Positions 11,301 to 23,300 of a stretch of DNA of 64,000 nucleotides are shown in pieces. The DNA is from Undaria pinnatifida (taxonomy: Eukaryota; Sar; Phaeophyceae; Laminariales; Alariaceae): the NCBI GenBank assembly GCA_012845835.1, contig JABAKD010000025.1:25837504-25901503 (forward strand), given 5' to 3'. Below the pieces are notes generated by a model. That model did not search any database and was not told where the DNA came from. It saw only the letters and a list, made by a program, of their open reading frames with translations. Within the stretch, counting starts at the first letter, position 1, and every line of letters starts with the position of its first letter. Position numbers and translations under genes: made by a program.

Positions 11301-14300
11301 TTATTACTCTGGCCGATTTCGATTGTAAGTGGGGCGTTTGAACAAACTGGCCGGAAAAAAAAAAAAAGAAGGGGGGGGAAGGGGTGGGGGGTTTGAACAA
11401 GAGGGATCGGGGGAGGGGGGGGGGAGGGGGGCGGGGGCGGGACATTTCAATATGTGCGCGGAAAGTATAAATTCTTAAAGGGGACTAACCTGACGGTTGT
11501 AGCAAGAAGACATCCCTTTATATCATCTGCCTGGTAATGTTTACTATCCTAGAAGGCTTGATGTTAGATGCAGTATGCAACCCAGTGTTTAGGTGTAGTA
11601 AACAACGTGTTAAACCTTCATAATTTGTTATTGTACATGGATCGAAAGATAGAATATTTGTAGTCACCATTATTTTCTGACATCGCTGATTATAAGAAAG
11701 AGATACGTATTGCCAAATACAGCAGGCGAGGTGATGTGGTCATGCACTGTCACCGCCATGCAGTTACCATTATTTTCTGACATCGCTAATTATAAGAAAT
11801 GAGATACGTATTGCCAAATACAACATGCGAGGTGATGTGGTCATGCAATGTCACCGCCATTGAGCACGAGAGGGAGAAATTGCGAATCGTCAGTGTTTTT
11901 AAAGGAACGCTTGGTGTACACGCGCTCTAGTTACGTTACCTCGTTAGTCATACTTCGCTCGGCATAGGTTGGGAGGCGATCATGCAGACGGTATGTACGA
12001 AATACTCTACGTAATGGGTATATGTTTTGTTTTGCTCCGCTACAATGGTTGGTGTTGGTATTTTCACTCTAGGCAGGGAATTTTGATTGTTTCGATCGTC
12101 GTCCGATTCAAAGTCGTCCCCTCGTGGAGACGAAAGCAACTCGCGTCAGCATATCGAGGACTCGCCACGCGCGCACGTACATGATGTATGCCACTACTGC
12201 TGCTGTGCGGCAGGGTTGTACACGTAGCGTTGTGCCGTCCTCATGTTGTCTGGTGCCTGTCATCTGTGCCGTGAGCAAAATCTCCGACACAAAGCATTAC
12301 CCCTCTGGTATGTACGTAAAAAAACTGCCATTTTGGACGTAAATGTAAGGATGGGTTGGTATATAAATTACCATCAAACAGTTTCCTATATTACCGACGA
12401 AATTGACGCGATCTATGGACATGCAATTGGGATGCACTCGAAGCGGCAGCACAGCGGAAATATGGGGTATGGTGGGGTGACAAATGCCACGCTCCGATCA
12501 AAGAATCAGCTACTACAACAGCAGCCATACGCGCACAGACTTGTAGGTTGCTGCTGCTGGGGGGCTGGACTGCCTCTGGGCGGCAGGATCGTAGCGTGGT
12601 GCCCTGTGCAAAAAGAGGGAAATGTACGTGTACCCTCTAGCAGAAAACCCGGTTTGTATCCAATTCTTACGTGGGTACACGGGGATAGGGGATGCGGAAA
12701 CCCAATCACTGGGGATGTTGCGGAAACCCGGGGATTTGCCTTGTCCGTGCCCAAGGCCAAAAAAGTTTAAAGGGCTTGCCACGCGCGACACACTGCACGG
12801 ATCGCGCCCAAACCTCCGGCAACGTGACCGCATGGGTCGAGTTGTGCCCACCCCATCTGACGTTTCGGGTCAAGGTGCGAGCACGAAGAGGTGTGCCCGA
12901 AGAAAATAAAATGACAATTGTACCTACACATGTTCACTTTGTATACGTATATCAAGTCTGTCTTGCAAATACAGAGTTTGGTGTTGCGCGGGATCTCGCC
13001 GCTGGTTATCGCTGTTGCCCGAAATCTCGCCGCTCGCTCTTGCTGTTGCGGACCTTTTGAGGCTGCCGATGTCTGCGAACGCGACGAGATTTTGGAGCGG
13101 GGTAACCAAAATGGGCGCGTGTGGCCAGGGCCAGTTCATTGCACACGCACGCCGATCGCTGAGTGCGCGACTGTTTTTGATTGGGCCTGCAGGTAGCGGT
13201 GTCAAGAAAAGCTTGTTTTCGCCGCATTGGCGTGAAAAAATGAAAGCCGCTAACGGCTTCAATGCGCTCTCATTGACACTTCCGTACCAGTTTGCAGCTT
13301 TCCGTGCAGGTAGAATCTCGCGGGGAGATACTAACCCTTTTGCATGATCCCATACTTTTTTTAAGTAGTTTGTTCCTAAAACTTGGGTACAATTCCTTTG
13401 GGGGTTAGCAATGAATGCGCCCCCCTCCACCTGCCCATACCATTGCAAATTTGACACACTATTGTTAGTTTGACTCGCACTGTGTCCGGATAGCTTTTTA
13501 CCAAGCCCTAGGTGCGGTTCTTAAGGGGTAACAATATATGCCTCCCCCCCCCCCTTCCCCTCCAGCCGACAGCAGCATAGCAGCGGCAGCGGCGGCAGCG
13601 GTGGCAGCACCAGCAGAAAATGCAAAGCCCGTCCGCAAACGGTGGCTCTAGATGAGCCTTTCACAACTGCGAACATCGCCCCACACTAATTTCAAGTAGT
13701 TTACCCCATCACGTGGGTGCAGTTCTATAGGAGTTAACAAAAGGTGAGCTCCTCCTCCTCCTCCCCCCTCCACCCCCCCCCCCCCCCTTTCCACCCAGCC
13801 GCCAGCAGCACAGCAGCGGCATTGGCGGCGGCGGCGGCGGCGGCACCAGCAGAGGCCGAAGTCCATCCGCGAATGGTAGCTCTAGGTGGGGACTCGGTCT
13901 AGGCCAGCGGTTCGTCGGCGCGGGTATCGACGGTAGAGGTGGTGGCGGATTAAGACGAGGGCGGCAAGTGCGTCGCGCAGACTCCCCCAGACACGCCTCC
14001 GGCAGCCGCAACTCCTCCGCGCGTATCCTACCCGGCGCGGGATCGAGGGGAGTTTCCTCGCGGGGTTCTAGCCCTGCGTCAAGCAGGTGCGGTGGTGCGT
14101 CCGTGCGGCTGCCGCATAGACGGTCGCATAATGGTTGACCTTGCATTCGTTAGTTTTTAGAACTCCACGCACGGTTTTGAGGGGGGGGGGGGGGGGAATA
14201 CGGGTTTGAGAAAAAAAAATGATGTCCAGGGTTTTCTGGCGAGGTTCTAATCACGCATCCCGCACGCAACTAGCTGTATTTATTATAACATCTAGCCAAC

Positions 14301-17300
14301 TAACAGCTAGTCGGCAACTTACTTGTTAGTGTGGTCAGGCACGACTAAGTGTGCTACCGTAGTGGTTCCTCGATAGTGCCGGTATGGGCTATTAATAGTC
14401 GGAAATACCGGCACCATAGCGGCAACCGGCACTATATGGGGATATCGGCACTACTCAACCAGCACTATATAGGGACCTCTGTAACACCTAGACGACTAAC
14501 AACTAGTCGGCGACTTGCTATTTGTATGATCAGCCAGCACACACCCCTGTTGGTATACATATCGACGTGGATGGAAACACACTCATGGCTAAACCTCGTC
14601 CTTATCACCCCCCTCGTCCCCCTTTTTGTTTCCCCCCCCCTTTTGTTTATCACCCCCATTTTCTTTGTCACCCCCGTTTCTTCGTCACCACCCTTTTGGT
14701 TATCACCCCCCCTTTTCATTCTCATCTCCATTTTCTTTATCACCCCCCTTTTGGTTATCACCCCCCCATTTCACTATCACCCCCCTTACCCCCCTCGCCC
14801 TCACCAATGTACCTTCTCGTTTTTTCGAAAAGGGGGAGATCGAGGTCGACCAGCAGTAAAAGAGGGGACAGAAGAGGCGGGGCCCCGGTTTTCGACCCAA
14901 CCGCGTATCAGAGAGAAAGGGAGCAGAGGCTGAGAAGGTGAATGTTTCGTTTTTGTTTTTGTTCTTGTTTTGTTTAGTTTTGGTTTCCCCGGCGTGTTCG
15001 TTTTTTTCGATTCGGTCGATGGCTCATTTTTGTTCCAAATCGAACGTCTGCTGGGCTCCTCAAAGCAAACCATATAGATATGCGCAAACAACCAGTACAG
15101 CTTACCGCTGGTTAGTCGAGAGAAGGGTTCGGGCACGCTGCTGTGTACGAGGTGAAGGGGTTGTTACCCTATATAGGTTGATTGCGTTTGCTTGGGTTGG
15201 GGTCAGGATTGGGGGGGTCATCTCACGCCATAGGGGCGCAGCAGAAAGTTACTGAGCTCCTAACGTAAGGATATCTGTCAACATCTCATCCGAAGACGTG
15301 ACTTCGAAGACGTTTCGCTCGCGCAGCCCGACCAATGTTTTCTGCCAGGTACGCGCTAGTCGGTCCTGAAACACACATTCTCGTAAAACGTTGTCGTGCT
15401 ACGAGCCGATAGTTTCCACGCTTGAGAAGCTCAACCGGTCAGAAACCTTTAGTTCGACAACCGCAACCCCTACGGTGGGATGGCTCTATTGGGTTAGGGT
15501 TAGATATCATTCAAAGACGATGCCAACCGTTGTCTCGAGTATGTGGTAAGGTACCCTCCAAACTACTGAAGGCATCGCGTCGATCACCCCTGCTGTTCAC
15601 ATAAGTCCGGCGACCAAAAACATGACGAGCGTGTGACGTTTTTTCAAGAGCCCGGGCGGGTACAGCGTGCAGCAGCACGAGCATAGCTGTGCTGTAATTC
15701 GCTGTATGTCGCATTGCTCCTTGCTTGTCAGTCCGGGCGACAACCTCCTTCCCAGCAGCCCGGGCTGGCTTTTTGGTGTGGAAGATGTTTTCTTTGTTTT
15801 TTTTGTTGGGCAGTTTTTCTCTCAGAAGCTCCCTCCGAAAGGAGTGAATATCAAAATCGGCGAAACGCGCTGTGGCTTGCTGGATGAGTTTAGACTGTCT
15901 TAGTTTTCTTTTCTCTTTCTTTATTTTAGGTACGGACGGACTTGAGTTTCTTTTTGTATTGTACCATCGCCAATTGGTTGTCGAGTTTTCGGCCGTCTTT
16001 TTTTTTTTTTTTTTCCCCCGTGACGACCGGACTCTTTTTCTTGAACCATCGCCGATTGGCGGACAAGTTTGGGTCGCCTTTCCCCCCCCCCCCAGTAACG
16101 GGCGGACTTCGACTTCTTTTTTTTCCTTTTTGCGCCATCGCCTCGCTTGCCTAGGATGGAGGAAGATCGGCGGCGGCGAGAGCGGCAGGAAATCGGGTCC
16201 TCCCCAGCTCGAAACTCTGGCAGGGACTCGTGGATGGGAGGTAATGCACATTCGTTCACGGGTTACCGTGTCGTCGAAGGCGTGTTATGATGGAGGTAGC
16301 GCTTTTTGGCTGAAATAATTCTGACCGACGGAGCTCCTTAACCCCTTTGAAGCCCCAAAATCCCTCCCTATACTAGCCTCAAGAGAACTTGTCCCCCAAA
16401 AGGGTTTCTGATTGAAAAGGCGTTAACCTGTTTGGGACTTCAGAGGGAACAGTTGACAAAAAAACTGACGATTGCAGGATCCTTCACACGAAGCCACTGA
16501 ACCTGGGCTGCTAGATTAGCTGGCGAAGATTTTCCAGTCGAACTCCAATGACAAGCACCTGTAAGCGTACGCGCACAGCTTGCACTGCTAGCTTGCACTG
16601 CTGTGTTGTGCTGCCTCTCGCACCATGATACGAACGCGTTTCAGCCTTGTTTTGTGGCTGTATGGTATAGTACACATGTAGTACATGGGCCCCCAAAGGG
16701 TCATCCTACCCAAAATCGTGGGAATATGATGCCTGTTTTGCAACATTAATGTTTTTTTTTTCATGTCTATGCCACGGGATTTTTTTCATCAGGTTGGACT
16801 TTTTTTTTTTTTGTTGTCTCAAAAAATCATTTTCTTGTTGCGCTGAGCAGGTGTAGCGCTCCTCAATTGGTTAGGAGCCTCAGAAAGAAAAATGGTGCAC
16901 TTTTATTTTTGTTGTCTCAAAAATCATTTTTTTGTTGGGTTAAGAAGGTTTAGAACTCCTCAATTGGTTACGAGCCTCAGAAAGGTAACGGCGCACTTTT
17001 AACTTTTCTTCAAAAAAATATTTTTTCCGGGGGGGATAAGAATGCTTAGAACTCCTCAATTGGTTAGGAGCCTCAGAAAGAAAATGGCGCATTCTTCGTT
17101 TTGTTGTTGTCTCAACATCATATTTTTAATGGAGTAAGAATGTTTAGAACCCCTGAATTGGTTACGAGCCTCAGAAAGAAAACGGCGTACTCTTCTTTTT
17201 GTCGATGTCTCAACGTCATTTTTTTATTGGGTTAAGAATGTTTAGAACCCCTCAAATGGTTACGAGCCTCAGAAAGAAAATGGCGCACTTTTCTTTTTTT

Positions 17301-20300
17301 TTTTTTTTCTCAAAAATTGATTTTGTAATGGGTTGAGAAGGTTTAGAGAGCTCCTTAAGTGGTTACGAGCCTCAGAAAGAAAATGGCGAACTCTTCTTTT
17401 TTGTTGTTGTCTTAAAAATTGGTCTTGTAATGTATTAAGAGGGTTTAGAGAGCTCCTTAAGTGGTTACGAGCCTCAGAAAGAAAACGGCGCGCTCTCCTT
17501 TTTTGTTGTTGTCTCAAAACCATTTATGTATTGGGTTAAGAAGGTTTAGAGAGCTCCCTCCTTAAGTGGTTACGAGCCTCGGAAACACAATGTTTGGTGC
17601 ACCTGTGCGGTAGAGGTGTCGCTTTTGCGTCATCCTACGGTCGGGGCGGCACATTGTGGGGCAAAGGTTTCTGACGTTATGATAATGTGGCACAATGTGA
17701 CGTAATGTGACCGGTTGGAGCTCCTTAACTGTAGCACTATTAATATGGGTTAGTATGATCAAGCTTTACCAAGGAATGTTAGTTGTTGGACTACTGCTGT
17801 AGCGCGTAGAAATATCATGAAAGTAGGTGGAAGTGTGGTGAGCGTAAGCTTTACTTTTCCCCGTCCGCCGGAGGATATAAAAAAAAAAACTATTTGGTGT
17901 CGGTAGGGCTGCGCGAACGGCGATAACACTGACTATACTTGTTTTGGGACAGTAAGGTGCAAAGCCAATACGCGCACTAGGCGTTCACGAACAAATTCTC
18001 CCGGACGAAAGGGGAGGAGGCTACTACGGTCGTTAGCTGCGCTTCGCGACCAGAGCTCCTCCTGCACCGGAGAGGAATGTCTTCGTTGTCATGATTCGGG
18101 GTGAGATATTGAGCTTCACCTCGTGTTGGGAGCTCAGAAATTTCTTAGAATCTGCTGCACCCCTGCTAGCGTGGGATGGCTCTTGTTCGAGTGTTGCCGA
18201 AGCGCCGGCAAGCAATTTCGTGGACACACCTCCTCTTAGCGTTGTTTCGGCTTCTTACCGAAGCGGTCGAGTGTCATTTGAAGCACCCTGCGCTTCTTTT
18301 TTCTGCGCGCACCTCGTGTTTTTGCTGACTTTTTTGCGTTTTGAGATGTTTTTTTTTTTTTTTTTTATTGAAACGGGATAAGGTTCAGGGCTGCAGCCGC
18401 CGCGGCTATGGTCTTTTTCAGTCGATGGCCTATTTTATGCGCACGGGAAAGTCTAATTTACTCCTGTTGCGGGCTTGCGATTTTTTATTGTTCTTCGTTT
18501 TTTCGTCCGCAGGTGTCACGCGAGGACGCTCTTCAGTGCGCGGTGGAAGCTCCGGCTACGGGTCCGCGGGGTCGATGGGTTCTCGGACTTCGCGCGGGTC
18601 TTCGACAAGGTACACGAGCGGACGCACGGTACGGCAGGCGTGCGCCTACAAAATATTAGGCTCCTCGCCTATCGCTTTTACAACTGGAAACCCTTTTTGG
18701 GACACATTACTCGGAATTAGTATAAGGAGGAGTTTGGGGGCTCTAAAGGGGTTATAGCCCATGTAGTACCGCATTCCCGGCATGGGCACAAAACACTTGG
18801 AGTTAGAATAGAAGTATTTTAGGAGTTGAAAATGAATCAAGGAGCTTCTTACCTGGCCCAAGAAATGGTTGCGAGAAGACGCGAAAGTGCCACCCGATGG
18901 TTGAACTGTTCCATGGCCTAGGCACGTAGTAGGCTAGCCACAAAATAGAGTTTGTAAAAATGGCCAACGAGGTTGGGTGTTTGACCAAAAAAGTTAGTGC
19001 GTCTCCCTACTGTACGCCGCATCAGGGCCGCATGCTTGTTAGCGCCGGGCGCAGCGGCCGTAGAGGTGCCACATTAATTTTCTGGGCAGATCCCATCCCA
19101 TCCTCACCTGGGTGAGAGCTCTATATACATACCCCGACTTCGGAGTAAACCCGCGGTAGATGTTGCTCTTTCTGGGCCGAACGCTTCTGACCTTGTGACC
19201 GGTTGAGTTCCTCAAGCAGGGAGGGACTATCGGCTAGTTCGTACGATCATCTTACGAGTACAATGGTTGTTTTTGGGACCAGCGCGTAGGAATCTTGGCC
19301 TGGTTGCGGGGACGAACGTCTTCGAAGTCGCGTTTTCGGGTGAGATTTGGACAGATACATCCTCCTATTTGGAGCTCAGAAATTCTTAGAATCTTCTCAG
19401 AAAAATCTCAGAGTCTTCTTAGAATCTGCTGCGCTTCTGCCGTGGGATGACTTGTTGATACGTTGGAAGCGCACACGAAGCGCGCATGCTTGTGGCGGCG
19501 CTTGACGCATTCTGCGGGGGTAGGGGGGATGCATTCAACTTGTTTTGGGCTCCGTCCTCGCTTGGGAAGCTCTTGTGACGCACTGTGCTGACTTTTAAAA
19601 CATTCACAAATGCCAACCCGTTTTTTTGGAAATCACATGGCCTACGCGGGTGTGTAGATCTATCATGAATGGCGCGTGCAACCGCAGAGGTAGCACTTTC
19701 GGCTCAGAATGGTTCGTGAATGACAGGGCGGGCTCCTTGGCCCAAAATCGTCGGGAAAAAAACGTTCGTTTGTGCAATTTCATGGGTTTTGTTTTTGTTG
19801 TGCCTAGGCCATGATTCTGTCGATCGAGTTTCATTTTCGGTTTTGCTCAAAATCAGGTTTTTGACTTCAAGGGGTATAGCGTTCCTCCACAGGTTAGGCG
19901 GCTCAGAAAAAAAAAAACGATGCACACACCGCTACGGTAGCCTGTGTGGAATAAACGACGTACGACACAAAAGCTTTTCCGACGATGTCGGGCAGTCACT
20001 CAGAAAAAAAATAATACCAGGTACCCCACAGCCGAATATGTTTTGAGTCGAAAAGTGGTACAAGTTTCCGCGTGCTTCAAACCCCGCCCCCCCCCCAAAA
20101 AAAAATACACCAGATCACGTACCAAAAAATAGGACGGTTTTTGAGTGGTCCGCACATTTTTTGTTTTTCATAGATTGTCCGAAATCGCGCGGCGACCACT
20201 ATCTTTTTTCCTTCTTCCTCGTTTTTATGTTTCGGGCGGTACCCGAGATGGTGGTCGAGTTAGATCATATTGCGCGGAGTGGAAAATTTGAATTTTGCAC

Positions 20301-23300
20301 AAAATATGATGATATTATGTAGCGTGCAAAGGGTGAAGGCACCCGTGAGGCAGTTACATTGTTTCTTATTGCTGTCTCTGGAAGTGGCCACATCAGAAAA
20401 CACATTTGTTAATTCGAAGCTGTCATCTAAATGCAAGAAAGTACGAGCAAGGTGCGGAAGTCCGCTTCACAAGTGGTTCTTAGTAGGATGCAGCTAAATG
20501 AGTGCACCTCCCCCACACACACACCCGACGTGCTCTGTCCCGGCATTGTGGCGATGAGAGGGTCTATGGTCTTAAGACTACTATTTTGCATGAACTTAGT
20601 AAACCCACCCCCCGGTGCCGCCGCCGCCTTCGCGCAGCAAAGCACTAGCCGGCATTACTGCTTAAATTATGAACTGCCCCCCCCCCTTCCCACTGCCGCC
20701 TCCGCCACACCGATTAATTCCTCGACCTTATATGGCTCCTCCCCTCCCTCGCCCGCTCAACGTCGGTGATTGCTCTCATCCGGGGCCGCGCGATGAAACC
20801 CACCACGTGTCGAAAACAGATCGAGGCTATCCCTCTCTGGTAGATCGGACGACGCGTCATCGCGAGCGTCATCGCGGTCTCGTCGGCCTGCCCGGCCTAC
20901 TCGACCCGTTCGACCACCAACAGCAACAACGGCCACCGCCGCCCCTCCTCCTCCACCTCCACCTCGACCCAAGCCCAGGACACCCTCGTCTGGCATCGGT
21001 GTCGGGGCGTTTGCCTCTACCACTAATAGTGGTGCTGGGGTAACCAGACGGTATTCCGGCGGCGGCGGATCCTCCTCTGCGGCTCCTCTTGCTTCCTCCC
21101 GACTTTACAACAGCAGGAACAACGCCAGAGGTGGAGGCGTTTCGGGTTCGGCCCATCGGGGAGGGAGGTGGGAAACGTCCCCGAGTGCGACAGGCTGGCG
21201 CCTTGGGGGAGGTAATGGGGCGGCGTCAGCGGGCGGACGGGAGAGGTGGGTCGGGAGGAACGCGGTGGGAGCGGGGTGGGCTCAAGGGTGAAGGAGATGA
21301 TGCGCTTTTGGTATTCGCCAGAGAGGGGAAGGGGGGGGGGCAGGTGGTGATGGTGCTGATGATTCACACTTGTGTCCGCTTTTTCTTTTTGTGTTTCCCA
21401 CGTGGTAAGGAGCTGCGCCTTTGTTGTTTGCCAGGGGGGCTTTTGTGATATGTTGCCTTTTCTTTGTGTGTGTGTTTTCCGCCGTGTCTATTGGCGGGTT
21501 GACGTCACGGACGAAAGGCGGCACCGTTCAGCGTCTGCATTAGAAAAAACGTATCCCAGGGCGAGAAAACTCGTCAAAGCGTTGTTAGCGGTCAAGAAGC
21601 ACATACAAGCGTTGCTTAGCCCTTTTTAGCAATGCAGCCCCGTTGTGAACACGAAAAACTTGGATGTCGTCTCCTCGATCTCTGAAAAAATAACTGTCCT
21701 CCATATATATAACAACATTATCTTGAGATGAAGTTTTGCCATTACTCCCCGTGTATTGATATTGTTAAACTATGATTTTTTACAACTTGACTATTAATAG
21801 GGTGATTGTAGGAGTTGGTGAGGGGTTACGTTTCCACCTTGCCTCCGCTCCTGCGACGACATCCCATCTAGCTTTTGTTTCCTCGCCTCCCTCCACTTAT
21901 CGACCCGTTGTAGCCTTTCCTTGCTCCCCTGTCCCCCTTTCCCTACACGTATGTTTGTTTCTTCCCGCGGAGAAGTCCTAGAATACGCCCTAGGAATGCC
22001 CCGTCATCTCCCCAAAATTACCACCGGCGTACCGGGGGCCGAGGAGGTGTTGCAGCCGCCTCTGCAGGTGGCCGGAGTGGAGGACGCGGCGCTTTCCTTC
22101 GGCTCGTCAGGGACTCCGGCACCTCCTCCGCGGCATCGTCAGGGGGCGCGATGGACTCTTCCTATGCTTCCCGAGATACGAGAGAGACGGAAACGCTCGG
22201 CAAAGGCAGGGAAGGCGACGGCGGTGAGAGGCAGGGGAGTGGGAGTCGCGTGGCAGCGGAGGATATTGGTGTTGGTGTAGCGCGGCAACGGCAACAACCC
22301 TCGTGGCGGGCAGGGGTATCAGAGGGGGACATCGAAGATGAAGAGCAGGAGATGCAACAATACCACCACTACCATCAACAGCAGCACCACCGCATTAACA
22401 GGGAGGAGCGAGCCGATACCGCCGCCGCTCTTGGGGAGGCACGCTCAGTACGCGTTCCCTCAGCCGCGCCCACGAGAGAGTTCACGACAAGGGAGCTCTG
22501 TGATAATGTTGACGTTGGCGGCGAGCCATTAAGGCATGGAGGTTTGCCACGCGGGGCGGGAGACAACGATGGCCGAGACCGACCGCCGCTAGGAGCGGCG
22601 CACGGCGTGGGTCTCCGGGTGTCTGCCGGCGATCGCGCCGGTCTGAGAGGAGGCATCTTGGCGGAGGTGCGGCCGGTGTCCGAGGTGGTAGGACTGGCAG
22701 GGGGAGCGGGGGCGGCGTGGGGACTAGCGAGCGCTACGGGGTCGTTGGGGTCGTCTTCGCAGAGATCGTCTAGGCGGCGCGTGGAGCTTAGGACGCCCGC
22801 GGAGGAAGAGGCCGTCCGGAAGGCGAGTGAAGCACAGCTGAAGATTCCACACACATAGGCATAGTTGAGGATTTCACGCAAAGAAGTGCGGCTGAGGATT
22901 CCACGTGTGCACATTAGCGCAGCTACGTTTTCAAACACGTAAGCACGGCTGAGGATTTCACAGATTTGCGCGGCTGAAGATTTGACACACATAAGCACAA
23001 TCGAGGATTTTCACACATATACGCACAGCCAAGGATTTTAAACACGGAAGCGCAGCTGAGGTTTTCACACATATACGCAACAGCAGTTGAGGACTTTACA
23101 CACATTAGCACCGCGGTGGAATTCGCGCAGATAAGCACAGCTGAGGGTTTCACACACGTAAAGTTAACCGCTTTGGAACTGCCCCCATTGGTTTTGGGGA
23201 CGACATGCTTGGAAATACATTCGGGGCTCCTATAGTGCCGGTTGATAGTGCCATTGCTCTCTAATAGTGCTGGTGAAATCGCCTGGCACGACGGTTACTC

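Larger units (their letters stand above)
8011..13798 (+). other. Intron 7 of the CCDC61-like gene, 5.8 kb of repeats
   Basis: This intron holds an inverted pair (8577-8718 and 12772-12915), a direct pair (9358-9842 and 12083-12603), poly-G arrays (10240-11560), a 98-bp tandem duplication (11665-11862) and a duplicated decoy exon (13566 on). No independent gene was recognised in it. Confidence 0.6.

Noticed and set aside
20669-21043. Pro/Leu/His-rich frame of 124 codons
   Set aside because: It overlaps CCDC61-like exon 12 in another frame; only the Ser/Arg frame fits the phases of neighbouring exons.
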